Positions 10,980 to 21,845 are shown, counted from the first letter of the stretch. The stretch: DNA of 64,000 nt from Asparagopsis taxiformis (GCA_030407315.1 JALQPE010001937.1:1-64000); one strand, 5' to 3'. A program made the numbers and translations. Notes: generated by a model from the sequence alone, not told the origin.

Positions 10980-13802
10980 ATGGCGCACGACGGTGATACC
11001 CTTCCTAGCTGGCTGCGCGCCAGTGTCCCTTCAGGCGAAGAAGCTGCGACGCCGATATGTTCGCCATCGGCGGCTCCGCGTCCCGCTTCGCCATCTCCTA
11101 TGAGCCCCGAGAGCCCATTTTATCTGTCAATGGCCCAAGCTTCGTCTGCCAGCGCGCCGGTTGCCGCGTCGTCAAGTGCGCATAACGCGGATAATGTCGG
11201 TGCGTCGTCGGGTGTCGTTGCGACAGTGGATGTAACCGCTACACCCGCGGCTGGGAGTCGTGCCAACGTTGGCGTGCCTCTTCGTTCCGTACCTGCCCCT
11301 TCTTCCGTGTCGCTCCCTTCGGCCGCGCAGCGTGTCCCCGTCGCCGCTCCGCGTGCGCGTTATGACGACCCTTCTGCGTTCCGGTTCCTGCCGCGCGCGA
11401 TGCCAACTTGGTCCGAATTGAGTCGCGTCCAATATTTTCCCCGGCGTTTCCTGTGGACGCGTATCGCCGATGTCAACCGCTATGCGGTATTGCCTGGCCA
11501 CAAGAACGCGCAAGCTGTATGGGATGCGCGACGCGAGGCGGCGTGGTGCGACTTGGCTGTACCTTCGAACCTGCCTTGCGACACTTACTTTCTAGAGGAC
11601 GCGGCGGACGAGCGGTTGGTGCGTCACTTGGCTCGTCTTCGCACAATGCGCCGCGACGAGTTCGCGCATCTTGACCCCTGGGCGGCGGCGCCTAGCGCCG
11701 GTTTCTTGTTGGACGGCGGCGTCCCCTGGAATGATGTTGAACGGGAGGGAGAAGTTAGTGAGCCTTGGTTTTTCGACGCGGGGATGCGCTCCGAGGCGCG
11801 TCGTGAATTGCGCCTGCGTCGCACGACCGGTTACTTCGTTACGCATCGCGACGTCGAATTTCGCGAGTTCCCAGAAGATCGCGTGAGTTCCTTCTTTCCG
11901 CGCTACGACCCGCGCGACTGGCCTGACGCTCCCGAATCGCTGTCCGTTCCCCTGCCGTGCGTCTTCCATTATGCTCCATCGGTCCTTCTTGGTCTTGATG
12001 TTCCGGTCGAGACGCGTTCCTACTTCTGGGCCGTGGCGCTTAGCGAATGGGTCGTGATGGTGGCCTGCGCCTGGCTTCATGTCGCGTTCGTCGAGCGCCG
12101 TTTCGTTCGCTTGAGCGACCGGCTCATCGCCGGTATCGAGAGCGTCGGCGCTGCGGCGGTCGTTCGTGGCGGCACCTATTCAGTCGCGCACTTAGAAAGT
12201 CTCTTGTCGGAGCATCGCGCGTGTCCATGGGACGAGACGCCTGTCTTCGACGTGGCTCCCGGCGTGGACTTCAATGAAGGTGGCCAGTGGCTACCGTGGA
12301 GCGCGGAACGCGGCGTCGTGGATTGGGCGCATGGTGCGCTCGGAGTTCACAGGCACACGGAAATCCCTCACTTGCTATTGAAGTCGCCGCGCAACCCTTC
12401 GCGTAGCGCGTTCGCGCATCTAGAAGCGGGCGACGTCGTTACCGTGGATGCTGTCTTGTCGGCGTTGTCTTCTAACGAGTTGCATGTGATGCGCGCAACG
12501 AACTCGCGGGAATATGCGCAGTACCTTGGGATGGCCGCGTTGTTGGCCGTTGAGCGCCGGCGATTCCGCGATGGGCGCTACTCGTTGTTCTCCGAAGCAC
12601 CACGGGCTCCTATCGACGTTGCGCAGTTGGACGCGGCGTTGCGTGCGGAGTACGTAAAGGTATACAACGAATTACAAGAACTGAAGAAAGCCACTCAAGG
12701 ACAAGGCGCCGCCAACATGCCTGGCGAAGCGGGTGCAAGTGCGGCAACGGCTAGCGGTGCGGCATCGGGTTCGGCGTTTGTTGGCGAGAGTGCAGAAGCG
12801 CCCACGGCGGTGGCTGGTGACGACGCGGTTGCGGTCGCTGGTTCGTCGGCGGCAGACGGGTTACAAACTCAACTTTCTTCGGCCAAGCAGGGGCGAGACG
12901 AAGCGTTGGCGCGCGTGACGTCGGTCGCGCAAGCTCGCGACGAGGCTTTGGGGCGACTTAGCGCGGCCACCAGAGCGCTCGACGAGGCTATCAAAGCGCG
13001 CGATGATGCGTCTGAGGCACGTGACGAAGCCGTGTCGGTCCTGCGCGAGACTCGGAAGACATTGGCGGAATCGGAGGAGCGCGAAGCCGCGCTAAAACGC
13101 AAGGTCGACGAAGACGCTGCGCGTATTGAGCGTATGCACGAAGACATCGGGAAGTTACAAGGTCGTGCAGCGGCGTACAGGAAGGAGGCTGAGGGTGACC
13201 GGGCGGCGCTGGCGAACCTTCGAACTCGCTGTGACGCTGCGGTAACCGCTCAGCAGACGGCGCAGCGTGTTCTCGTCGAGGTCGAAGCCAATTTGGAAGC
13301 GGAAAGGGGGCGGACGTCAGCTCGTATCGCTGCGGTGCGCGACGAATATCGCGCGCGGGAAAGGGATACCGTGCTTAAGGTTCAAGACACTATCGAACGC
13401 GCGCACCGGTTGGGTTCGGCGTTGAACGATGTCGTTGGTTTCCTGCAGCGGTCCCCGACTGGGTCCGTGGGTGAGAAAGAGTCAGCTGGCGAAACGCAGT
13501 CCGTGAGCGAGTTGCGCGCAGAAGCGGTACGTGACGTTGCGGGGAGCGTTGGCTCAGGACGCGGCGGTGCACGGCCCATGACGCGTTCGCGTGCGGCCGC
13601 AACTTCGACGGGTCGCACAAGTATTCCTCCCCTTCGGATTGGCGTACATGATGGGCGCGTCGTTCGGGTGTTGAATCCCGAACGGCGACGCGGTCACCAG
13701 GCAGATACGGCTTCGAGCCGCGCTCGTTCGCGCAATACGGCGGGTAGTTCGTCAAGCCGTCACACACGTCGAGACGATGACACGCGCGCACCTCCGTCCT
13801 GA
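10980..13802 (+). CDS. Antisense ORF of the Ty3 element (coiled-coil protein, 940 aa)
   Basis: It is encoded on the strand opposite to gag and pol, between pol and the 3' LTR, reading away from that LTR. I chose the ATG at 10980 (MAHDGDTLPSWL); the open frame begins slightly earlier without an ATG. Residues 1-130 are Ala/Ser/Pro-rich. Residues 130-540 form a globular part rich in Arg and Trp. A long coiled coil at about 600-790 contains repeats of the type ARDEALxR, and the tail is basic and Ser/Arg-rich. It resembles no enzyme I know. A pyrimidine-rich leader precedes it and an AATAAA lies about 40 bases after the stop, so it looks like a real transcription unit driven from or near the LTR. 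Additional antisense ORFs of unknown role occur in some plant chromoviruses; homology to those is not shown. Confidence 0.75.
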   Translation: MAHDGDTLPSWLRASVPSGEEAATPICSPSAAPRPASPSPMSPESPFYLSMAQASSASAPVAASSSAHNADNVGASSGVVATVDVTATPAAGSRANVGVPLRSVPAPSSVSLPSAAQRVPVAAPRARYDDPSAFRFLPRAMPTWSELSRVQYFPRRFLWTRIADVNRYAVLPGHKNAQAVWDARREAAWCDLAVPSNLPCDTYFLEDAADERLVRHLARLRTMRRDEFAHLDPWAAAPSAGFLLDGGVPWNDVEREGEVSEPWFFDAGMRSEARRELRLRRTTGYFVTHRDVEFREFPEDRVSSFFPRYDPRDWPDAPESLSVPLPCVFHYAPSVLLGLDVPVETRSYFWAVALSEWVVMVACAWLHVAFVERRFVRLSDRLIAGIESVGAAAVVRGGTYSVAHLESLLSEHRACPWDETPVFDVAPGVDFNEGGQWLPWSAERGVVDWAHGALGVHRHTEIPHLLLKSPRNPSRSAFAHLEAGDVVTVDAVLSALSSNELHVMRATNSREYAQYLGMAALLAVERRRFRDGRYSLFSEAPRAPIDVAQLDAALRAEYVKVYNELQELKKATQGQGAANMPGEAGASAATASGAASGSAFVGESAEAPTAVAGDDAVAVAGSSAADGLQTQLSSAKQGRDEALARVTSVAQARDEALGRLSAATRALDEAIKARDDASEARDEAVSVLRETRKTLAESEEREAALKRKVDEDAARIERMHEDIGKLQGRAAAYRKEAEGDRAALANLRTRCDAAVTAQQTAQRVLVEVEANLEAERGRTSARIAAVRDEYRARERDTVLKVQDTIERAHRLGSALNDVVGFLQRSPTGSVGEKESAGETQSVSELRAEAVRDVAGSVGSGRGGARPMTRSRAAATSTGRTSIPPLRIGVHDGRVVRVLNPERRRGHQADTASSRARSRNTAGSSSSRHTRRDDDTRAPPS

Positions 13803-13843
13803 TTCTTGCTCCGTTCAGTTCGCACGCGTTACATTCTCCTTGC

Positions 13844-13849
13844 AATAAA
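13844..13849 (+). terminator. Poly(A) signal AATAAA after the antisense ORF
   Basis: A canonical AATAAA 42 bases past the stop of the antisense ORF, on the same strand, followed by a T-rich stretch. It supports independent transcription of that ORF. Confidence 0.55.
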
Positions 13850-15600
13850 CTCGTCTTGTTGGTATCTACGTGTCGCTTTTCCCGCCTCTTGGTTCCTCCA
13901 CTTGGTGCACGCGCTGTAGTGTGACGCTGAGGGCCGGCTGGTACGCGGCGTGCCAGATCATGAGGCACGCAAGCGTCGGTGTGCCTTCGGTAAGGACGCG
14001 CGTGTCGTGGCTCAAAGCCGCATGTGCCCGTTGTCCACGTCGCCGTTCGGGGGACAACCGGACGAAGTCGGCCATCAACACGCGCCGATATTTCCAGCAT
14101 GCGTTGGGTTGCGTGTGTTGTGGGGCTTGAGAGGGGGGTTAACGGGGTGAGTTGGGGCGGCCGGTACGCCGGAGCGCGATCGTCGTAACGCGTTCGCTTC
14201 GTCGGTTCGTCGCTCGTGGTTCTCGCCGCCGCGGGTTAATTCCATCGCGCGTTCGCTCGCGGTCGCGTCTTCGGTTCGTTGCTACGCGCCTTCGTTTTTC
14301 GCCTTCGCGTCGCCTCGTTTGCTACCTACGTCCGTGTCTCACTATCGCATCCGCTGTTCCCTGGCTAGAGCGGGGCGAAAGGGCCTTATTCGCGGGCTCC
14401 CGTGCGGGTCGCCTCCTTTTTGTAGACTAGGCCTCATTCTCCGCGCTTTCGCTGAGGGGGAGATGCGCGCGTGGATGCCACTATATTCTCGGTGGAGACC
14501 GGCGTACGTCCAAATGACTGCGTCTTTCCACCGGGTTCGAGATGCTCGCTGGAGTCTGCGCGTGTTTTCGTCCAATCAAATGACGGCAGCGAGGGACGGC
14601 TTGTCACGGCGTGGGGGTCAGTGTGGCGGCGGCGCAATCCAGGTGCCCCTTCGCCAACAATTTTCTCGTGGGACAATTTTTGCGGGACGGTCAAAGTGCT
14701 ATTCCGCCGGGCCAGACTGCGCACCCAATTTCGGAGCCGCTCCCCTATTTTCGCGCGAAACCCATCGCTGGTTCCAGCGCATCGCACATCTCCTAGAGTC
14801 AGTCAGGGAGTTAGTTGGTGCCGGGCTTGCACGCAATTTCCAGGTTGAGCGAGACTCTCAATAGGTGAAAAAGCGCGACCTCTGCGTGGCGGTAGGCGGT
14901 TATCGAAGGTTGCATCGTGTGGGCGACGGGTAGCTGCAGGGCGAACGACGAGTGGTCGAAGCGCAGGCGAGGAGTGATACGTGGTGTCTCCTAGCGGTCT
15001 TGGCGCGACTTGCGCAGCGGTTTCCGAACCTCGCGCAGGTGGTCAGCGGGCGGCGGCTAGGGCGTAAGCAAGTGGGTTCGATTCCCACGCATCGACGGCG
15101 TTCTGCGCGACGCGTGTTCGCACCAGCAGTACAAAACGTTCGCTTGCAGGCTCGCGCAAGCGTTCGACTCCCAGTTAGTTTAGCTCAGTGTGGGTTGCCT
15201 CCGTGCGGATAGCTGACGCGAGTAGTAACGCGGCGCGCAAGCGACGAATCATGTGCGGCCTGTCGGGCGGGTGCGTAAGCGGCTCGCGAGCGGCGTCGCT
15301 CCATTGCGTGCGGTGACCGTTCCAAGTCATTCAGCGATAAGAAGTCAATTGCGCAGGGCGCGGTGAAACTTCGTCTGACGTCGCGACTGACGTTTTCGTG
15401 CGGTGTCACGTTATCTACTAAACCGGTTCGAGACTACTGAGCGCTGCGGGCACACGAAATAGACGGCAAGGATGATATGTCGGCGCGCTTTTTCGCATAC
15501 GCGACGGAGCGAGTCTCATGGTCCTGGCCCGTTTTCTTCATGAGATCTGCGGGCGTCCTCCTTGATTCGTTTGCCGCTCTTGGCTCGGCGGTTCTGCACG
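13850..15600. other. Non-coding region between antisense ORF and pol 3' end
   Basis: No convincing gene on either strand. It is CG-rich with many short overlapping open frames of biased composition. A T-arm-like GTGGGTTCGATTCCCAC occurs near 15070, but no matching acceptor stem is visible. It is probably the 3' untranslated part of the retroelement. Confidence 0.5.
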
Positions 15601-18600
15601 TTAGTTGCGTGACGGGCGATGGCGCGTCCTCTTGTCCGCTAGCCGCAGACTGGAGCGACTGGGTGGCGTCCGGCGCGGTTTGGTGACGCTTGTCGCTTTC
15701 GGCGTGCGCATCTTCGGCGGGGGTCCCCGGCGGTCGCGTGACGTAGCGCGGTCGGGCTCGGTGTCGCGTCCGGCGGCGCTCGAAGCGGTTCGCTTTAGGT
15801 CCTTGCGGAAGCGTGCTACAATGGGTGCGGGTAACGAGCCCACGGGTTCCCAGGTATCATCGCGCGGCGAATATCCTTTCCAGCGCACTCGGAAAACGGC
15901 TTCCCCCGCATCGTCAATGCCTTCGGCCACGAGTTTGTCAATCATAAATTCGCGCGTTCCGTACCCAGACTCTGGGCTAACTTTGCGCGAAGCTTCGAAG
16001 TCGCGTTCGCTGCGTTGCGTCGCGTCGTTAGCGGCTTCCGTTGCGGTAGCATCTTCCTCGTCGTCTAGCGGGGAAGGCGCGGGCGTTGCAATGCGCGGTG
16101 CGACGCGGATGCGGTCGGAACTAACGAGCTCGGGCACGCCATCTATTACGATCTCGTAAGTATGGCCGCGACAGCCTATTACAGGGAAAGGGCCGGAGAC
16201 GGGGTAGTCCAATTTCGACGCACGCGCTCCTTCGTCTCGCTGCGCTCGAGTCGTCGCTCCCGCACGGGTATCCAAGTAGACTTGGTCACCCACCTTGATT
16301 TCCTTGTTCACTACGCGTACGCCACGGTCGAAATCCCGTTTATACCGCGCTTGCGCCTTCTTCAACGCGTTTGCTGCGCGCGCGTAGGCGTCCGATAATC
16401 GCGCTAGAAATTCCATGCGGAGGAACGGCGTGCTGCGGATCGTGTCCACTTGTTCCGTTCCCAACGATACGGGGTAGCGTGTGAGCGTAAGTTCGAACGG
16501 CGAAGTATTCGTCGAGCGGTGTATCGCGCGGTTGTAAGCGTACGCTAGCGCGTCTAAATGCTCGTCCCAATCTCTGCGCTCTTCGTCTACATAATGGCGC
16601 AGCGTCGCGACGATGGTGCGGTTCATGCGCTCGACTTGTCCGTTCGACTGCGGATGGTACGTCGTTGTGAATATGTTTCGCGTACCCATCAGCGCGCAAG
16701 TCTCCTGAAACAGCTTCGAGCGGAATTGCGGTCCATTGTCCGAAAGTAGCGTGCGCGGCGGTCCATAGACGAACACCCAATCGCGGCAAAATGCCTTCGC
16801 AACGGCGAGCGCGGATACGCGCCCGAGCGCGATGAGTCGGCAGAGTTTGCTATAGCGGTCGGCGATTACAAGTACGAAGCGACGTTGGCGCGGAGTCTCG
16901 GGCAGCGGCCCAAGGATGTCAATAGCGACGTCTTCGAGCGGGCGCGTCGCGGGGAATCGCTTCAAGGCGTTCGTGTGGCGATATTGCGTAACGCGGTTAC
17001 GTGCGCACGCGTCGCACTGTCTCACTGTAGTATAGACGTCCACGCTCATCATCGGCCAGTAGTACGCGCGTCGAATCGCGTCATACATGCGACGCGCGCC
17101 CGGATGTCCTGCGGTTACTGCGTAATGGTTAGCTCGCAAAATGCGCCCCTTAATCGCTTCGGGCACGACTATCTGCGTGGCGCCGTCGAGCGGCGCGGTC
17201 CTCATAAGTATCCCATCGGGGGACAGGTGAAAGCGCGACTGCGGCTCGGTTTCGACGTCGCGTTTCGCGTTTTGGCAGAACTCGTCCGTAGCCCGCTCGC
17301 GTATCCACTCGTCAGCGGATACGGGTGGTTCGATACATGCTCGAGATGTCAGCAGACAATCCAGGCTAGGATAATATTCGGCGTAGTCGCATAGTAGCGC
17401 GGCGTCGGCTCGAACGTAAGCGTCCGCGTGCGGTTCGACGATATTCGCGGCGTCGAAGCAGGGTATCTCGTCCGGTATTTCCGTCTCGTCACCGCTTCGC
17501 GTGGCCATTCGCGAGAGCGCGTCGGCGATAACATGGCGTTTACCCTTTTTATATTCGACGTCGAACTCGAACTCGGCGAGTCGCAATCGCCAACGCGCGA
17601 GTCGTCCTTCCGCGGAGGTCATATTTAGAATCCAGCGCAGCGAATTATGGTCCGTGCGAACCGTGAACTTCCGTCCTTCTAGATATGCGCGTAATAGTAA
17701 CACAGCCCATACCACTGCGAGGCATTCGCGTTCCGTCGTCGAATAATTTCGCTCCGCGTCGTTAAGCGTGCGCGACCAGTATCCGACTGGATGCAATGTG
17801 TCTCCGTCAGCGTCTAACTGTAGTAACGCGCATCCGATTTGTCCTTGCGACGCGTCGGTATCGAGCACGTATGGGTGTCCCTCGCGCGGTAGGCGAAGAA
17901 TAGGTGGAGATAGCATCGCTCGTCGCAGTGATTCGAACGCGCGCGTTTGCTCCGGCGTCGGCGCGGGTAAGCTGTCTCCTTGGTCCTTCTTTAGCAACTG
18001 CGTAAGCGGCGCCGCGACGAACGCGAATTTTTCGACGAATCGGCGGTATACGTTGCAAGTTCCCAGAAAGCTGCGCAGCTGCGTTTTCGTCGTCGGGTAC
18101 GTCGCATCGCGTAGCGCGTCGCATTTCGTCGTCGGCACGGATAGCTTCCCAGGCGAAATAGTATGCCCCAGATAGTCCACCGTGCGCTTGAAGAACTCGG
18201 TCTTCGCGAATTTAAGCGAAACGCCAGCGCGTCCGAGGATTCCCAGTATCTCGTCGACGTGATGCACGTGCGCGTTTACGTCGGCGGAGAAGATGATTAC
18301 GTCATCCAGGTAGACAAGGCAATGCTGCCATTTCACGTTCGCGAGCAAGATATCGAGCGCGCGCTGGAACGTCGCAGGCGCGTTCGATAGTCCAAAGGGC
18401 ATACGGCGGAAGCGATACGTACCAACGTGCGACGTAAACGTAGTCTTATCGCGGTCGGCGTGCGCTACCGGGATTTGCCAGTATCCCGAGTTGCAGTCTA
18501 GCGTAGTGAAAACCGTCGCGTTACCAAGCGAATCGACGCAATCGTCCATGCGCGGAATCGGATACGCGTCCTTCACGGTAGCGGCGTTTAAGCGGCGGTA

Positions 18601-19830
18601 GTCGATGCAGAAGCGGGAAGTGCCGTCCTTCTTAGGCACGACTACAACCGGGCTCGCCCATTCCGATGTAGCAGGTTCGATCACCCCAGCGCGGAGCATC
18701 TTATCCACTTGCGTACGGATAATTTCGCGCGACGCGTGTCCGGCGCGGTACGGCGGTTGGTTGACAGGGGTCGCCCCCGGAACCAGTTCGATGCGGTGTT
18801 CTGTCGCGTGGATGGCTCCGAGCGTGCCATTCCACATGCGCTCGTGCTTTCGCAGCATCTCGATAATTCGCGCGTGTAGGTCGTCGTCTACTCGCTCATC
18901 GCGTAGTGTCGCGCGTAAGAGGTCTTCCCAATGCGGCGTCGCGTTCGCAATTCCGTCGGCTTCGCGCGGGTCCGGCGGGTTTGTCGCGTTGCGTGGCGTC
19001 GCATCGTCGGGCGGTCGGTCTTGCGGGGTCGGTGCCTCTTGTGCGACTTGTAGGCACCCTACGGGGTTGGGCACTGCGGCGCCCACCTTCATGCCTTTGG
19101 GCAATACCTGTAGGCGGGTGCCGGCGTTGTGCACATGCACACTGAAGGGCACGTTCCTCTTAACCTGCGTTTCACCGTTGGTTAGACGCAACAACTTCTG
19201 TCCGTAGAGGTCGGTCGCGGGTATCGTAATGCAGCGTCCGTCGGCGCCCGTGGTGACTTCGATAGCTTGCGTCGCGTGCGGCGGAATCGACGTGCGGCGC
19301 GCAACGCGGATTGGTGCGAAATCTGTTGGTCGGGTAATCTTGGGGGTCGGTGCGCGGCGCGGTTTCGTCGGCGTGCGTGGGAGCATCGGAACGTGGTCCC
19401 CATAGCGGGTTCGCAACGCGCGCTGCGGCCCAGTATAGATCATCCGAACCACGCGGTCGATGAAGTCTGCTCCCAGAATGCAAGGGACGGATAAGCGCGG
19501 CATCACCAGGAAAGTTTGAAGGTGCGCGCGGGCACCTAGGAGAACGCTAAGTCGCAACGACGCGTTCGGCGCGAGGCGTCGTCCATTCGCGTCGATAATC
19601 GCGCAGCGCAGCGTTGGCGGCGTAGCGTGGCGCTTCCAATCAGCGCCTAATACGTTCTCGCGAATGAGGCTCGGGCCCGCGCCGGTATCAAGCACAGCGG
19701 TCACCGCGGTGGCCGTGCGTAGATTATATCCGACGCGTATCTCGAGTTTGTAGTTCGCGGTAGGGGTCTGAAACAGGACCACTGTTTCGGGTGGTAACGG
19801 AGGCGGTCTTTCGCGCGGCGGTTGCGTCAT
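15601..19830 (-). CDS. pol: Ty3/Gypsy Pol polyprotein (PR-RT-RH-IN-chromodomain)
   Basis: 1409 residues from the first ATG. An aspartic protease has DTGAG at 48-52. Reverse transcriptase shows the YPIPRMDDC and LDCNSGYWQI blocks and the catalytic YLDD at about 507-510; an RNase H domain (DTDASQGQIG...TDHNSLRWIL) follows. Integrase has an HHCC zinc finger (HYAVTAGHPG...QCDACAR, near residue 900) and the DDE core with ILGPLPET, LLSDNGPQF and NGQVERMNR. A C-terminal chromodomain near 1290-1345 (FRVRWKGYSPRDDTWEP) can steer integration to modified chromatin. The pol frame is open upstream of this ATG across the gag stop, in the -1 frame relative to gag, so expression by -1 frameshifting is plausible. 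All key residues appear intact. Confidence 0.95.
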   Translation of the reverse strand: MTQPPRERPPPLPPETVVLFQTPTANYKLEIRVGYNLRTATAVTAVLDTGAGPSLIRENVLGADWKRHATPPTLRCAIIDANGRRLAPNASLRLSVLLGARAHLQTFLVMPRLSVPCILGADFIDRVVRMIYTGPQRALRTRYGDHVPMLPRTPTKPRRAPTPKITRPTDFAPIRVARRTSIPPHATQAIEVTTGADGRCITIPATDLYGQKLLRLTNGETQVKRNVPFSVHVHNAGTRLQVLPKGMKVGAAVPNPVGCLQVAQEAPTPQDRPPDDATPRNATNPPDPREADGIANATPHWEDLLRATLRDERVDDDLHARIIEMLRKHERMWNGTLGAIHATEHRIELVPGATPVNQPPYRAGHASREIIRTQVDKMLRAGVIEPATSEWASPVVVVPKKDGTSRFCIDYRRLNAATVKDAYPIPRMDDCVDSLGNATVFTTLDCNSGYWQIPVAHADRDKTTFTSHVGTYRFRRMPFGLSNAPATFQRALDILLANVKWQHCLVYLDDVIIFSADVNAHVHHVDEILGILGRAGVSLKFAKTEFFKRTVDYLGHTISPGKLSVPTTKCDALRDATYPTTKTQLRSFLGTCNVYRRFVEKFAFVAAPLTQLLKKDQGDSLPAPTPEQTRAFESLRRAMLSPPILRLPREGHPYVLDTDASQGQIGCALLQLDADGDTLHPVGYWSRTLNDAERNYSTTERECLAVVWAVLLLRAYLEGRKFTVRTDHNSLRWILNMTSAEGRLARWRLRLAEFEFDVEYKKGKRHVIADALSRMATRSGDETEIPDEIPCFDAANIVEPHADAYVRADAALLCDYAEYYPSLDCLLTSRACIEPPVSADEWIRERATDEFCQNAKRDVETEPQSRFHLSPDGILMRTAPLDGATQIVVPEAIKGRILRANHYAVTAGHPGARRMYDAIRRAYYWPMMSVDVYTTVRQCDACARNRVTQYRHTNALKRFPATRPLEDVAIDILGPLPETPRQRRFVLVIADRYSKLCRLIALGRVSALAVAKAFCRDWVFVYGPPRTLLSDNGPQFRSKLFQETCALMGTRNIFTTTYHPQSNGQVERMNRTIVATLRHYVDEERRDWDEHLDALAYAYNRAIHRSTNTSPFELTLTRYPVSLGTEQVDTIRSTPFLRMEFLARLSDAYARAANALKKAQARYKRDFDRGVRVVNKEIKVGDQVYLDTRAGATTRAQRDEGARASKLDYPVSGPFPVIGCRGHTYEIVIDGVPELVSSDRIRVAPRIATPAPSPLDDEEDATATEAANDATQRSERDFEASRKVSPESGYGTREFMIDKLVAEGIDDAGEAVFRVRWKGYSPRDDTWEPVGSLPAPIVARFRKDLKRTASSAAGRDTEPDRATSRDRRGPPPKMRTPKATSVTKPRRTPPSRSSLRLADKRTRHRPSRN

Positions 19831-19874
19831 CGCGCGTCGCGTATCCGTTGGATGGAGAGGAGTCGGCCCACCCG

Positions 19875-21845
19875 CTACGACTCCTCGTAGGCGTTTCCCG
19901 GGTCTTCTGCGAAGCGAACCGAGTGGGGCGTGGGCTGCTCGCCGTCGCGCGCGTCGTCTTCACGCGTGCGTTCGCTTTCGCGCTCGCGTGCGTCATCGTC
20001 CGCGGAAACTTCGAAAACCTGAACGTTACGCTGCAGGTTCAGTTCTTCGGGCGTTAGGCGCGCGTGACTATGCATCTCGCGAATCGTGGCCTGTTGCTCG
20101 GATGAGAGCAGCGGGCAGCTTACCATGGGGTGTCCAAACTTCCGGCATATCAGACAGCGGAACGCCGCTGTGCGAGACGTGTCGCCCGGTGCCGTCTGTC
20201 TCACGATAGGCGGTGGGTAAGTTGCGCGCGGTATGTGCGCCGTGTACGGTCCCGCGCGTTCGCGTTCTCGGTCGTCGTTATGCGCAAAGCGTCGCGAGCG
20301 GTCGGCGGGCGATGCGTCGCGAGAGCGTGGCGTGCGATAATTCGACGAAGGGGTGCCCAGCGAGGTTGGACTTCGCATGGGGCTCGGGGTCGAGAACTTC
20401 CGTTCGCGCGGAGCGTGCGGCGTCGCGGCGGAGGTTGAGACGTTTGGCGATGAGAAGCCTGATGGCGGGGTATGCCCCACGGTCAGTGCCTGCAGCGTCG
20501 GTGTCTCGTCCTCGTCTACGTAGAGCGCAGGCGTTCGTCGCAGTAGCGGTCGCGCGCTCGTCGTCGGCGCCATCGCTCGGTGCGTGTCCCCGTGGCTCTG
20601 CGCCATAGAGACTAGCTCTCGAAAGGTGTATCGACGCGGGTCGCGAGACAGCGCGTCCCGCACGAGGTGTTGCGCATAGGGTCGTAGACCATCGACGAAA
20701 ATAGAAACAAGCGTTCGCTCGCTAAACGCATCGCCGCAGCGCAGCGCGCGGCGTCGTAGTCTCGTAGCGAACTGCGTTTCGGTTTCCTTCGGGTCTTGCG
20801 TTTGTTGCGCCACATCACGATACGCTTGCGCGACGTCGCCTTCGCGCGCATAGGTTAGCAGGAGCCACTGAACGGCTTCCGCGTAGCACGTAATCGAATC
20901 GACGCCCGCGCGCGAGCCTCGGAACGTTCGTCCCACGTACGTTTGGAACGTGTCGCGCGCCTCGTCGGCGAGGAAATACTTGAGAATCGGCAACGCTGCG
21001 CCTTCGGATACGCCGGTGTCGTCGCATGCGCTCTTGAAATACTTCAGGAACGATAGCACGGCGATTCCGTCAGCGCCCGTGAAATTCTCTCCTTGCATCG
21101 AATGGCGCACCATCTTCGCGGTGTTAGCCAATTCGCTCGCAATTGCTCGGTTAAACGCGCGGTCCGTATTACGCAAGCGATACGTGCGGTACGAAAGCGC
21201 GCGCGTGAACAGCTCGTTCAACGGCTGGATCTCTACCAGCCCGGGATGTGCGGGTCCAATGTCGCTATCCGAACGCGGGTGGTCGTCGAATGACAGGTCC
21301 TGGCGCGCCAGTTCCAGCCATCCTTCGGGGTCCGCGTCGCGCGCGTAGTTCGTAGGGGTCGCGCGCGCTGCGGTCCGCGTTCGGTTTTCGCGCGCAGCGA
21401 CGTTCGCGCGTTCAATATTTTGCTCCTCGCGGGAGTCCATCGTAGTGACGATTAGGTTGTGGACTTGAGCCCTCATCTGAGCCGTTAGTCCACGCGATTG
21501 GCCCTTGATAGCGCGGTCCACCGCAGCTCGTACTTCAGCCTGGAGCATGCATTGGAACGTAGGGTCGTCCACTACTTGTCGAACCAAGCTCGGAAGCGTT
21601 GCGGACGGCGTAGCGTGCACGTCGGAAACGCGGAACTCGGCCTCGCGCTTCGTTGCGGCGCCATCGTCGGACGTTTGCGCGTCGTCGTCGATGCTCGCGA
21701 GCGCTCGCGTCGGCAACGGCGGCCACGGAGAAGCGGTAGGGTCAGGGATATGTGAAGCGACCAGCGCGTCGACTGCGTGCGTTTGCGACGCGACTGGCGG
21801 CGGTTCGGTCGGCGCGTTCGATCGCTCGGGCGCGGATGGATCCAT
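19875..21845 (-). CDS. gag: Ty3/Gypsy Gag
   Basis: 656 residues with a Pro/Thr-rich N-terminus, a helical retrotransposon-gag region in the middle (around LNELFTRALSYRTY to RDVAQQTQDPKETETQFATR) and a single CCHC zinc knuckle near residue 561 (CLICRKFGHPMVSC, spacing C-x2-C-x4-H-x4-C) that would bind the RNA genome. The C-terminal tail is Arg/Asp/Glu-rich. It forms the virus-like particle of the element. Its stop overlaps the open pol frame. Confidence 0.92.
   Translation of the reverse strand: MDPSAPERSNAPTEPPPVASQTHAVDALVASHIPDPTASPWPPLPTRALASIDDDAQTSDDGAATKREAEFRVSDVHATPSATLPSLVRQVVDDPTFQCMLQAEVRAAVDRAIKGQSRGLTAQMRAQVHNLIVTTMDSREEQNIERANVAARENRTRTAARATPTNYARDADPEGWLELARQDLSFDDHPRSDSDIGPAHPGLVEIQPLNELFTRALSYRTYRLRNTDRAFNRAIASELANTAKMVRHSMQGENFTGADGIAVLSFLKYFKSACDDTGVSEGAALPILKYFLADEARDTFQTYVGRTFRGSRAGVDSITCYAEAVQWLLLTYAREGDVAQAYRDVAQQTQDPKETETQFATRLRRRALRCGDAFSERTLVSIFVDGLRPYAQHLVRDALSRDPRRYTFRELVSMAQSHGDTHRAMAPTTSARPLLRRTPALYVDEDETPTLQALTVGHTPPSGFSSPNVSTSAATPHAPRERKFSTPSPMRSPTSLGTPSSNYRTPRSRDASPADRSRRFAHNDDRERERAGPYTAHIPRATYPPPIVRQTAPGDTSRTAAFRCLICRKFGHPMVSCPLLSSEQQATIREMHSHARLTPEELNLQRNVQVFEVSADDDARERESERTREDDARDGEQPTPHSVRFAEDPGNAYEES

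Noticed and set aside
15020..15090. Possible tRNA gene (T-arm-like GTGGGTTCGATTCCCAC)
   Set aside because: The T-arm is convincing, but the seven bases after it (gcatcga) have no complementary 5' acceptor strand at the right distance and no clear anticodon arm; at best a decayed tRNA-derived fragment inside the retroelement.
16885..19207. Long plus-strand open frames opposite pol (and opposite the MTase and SET genes)
   Set aside because: Shadows of the minus-strand coding sequence in GC-rich DNA; no motifs.
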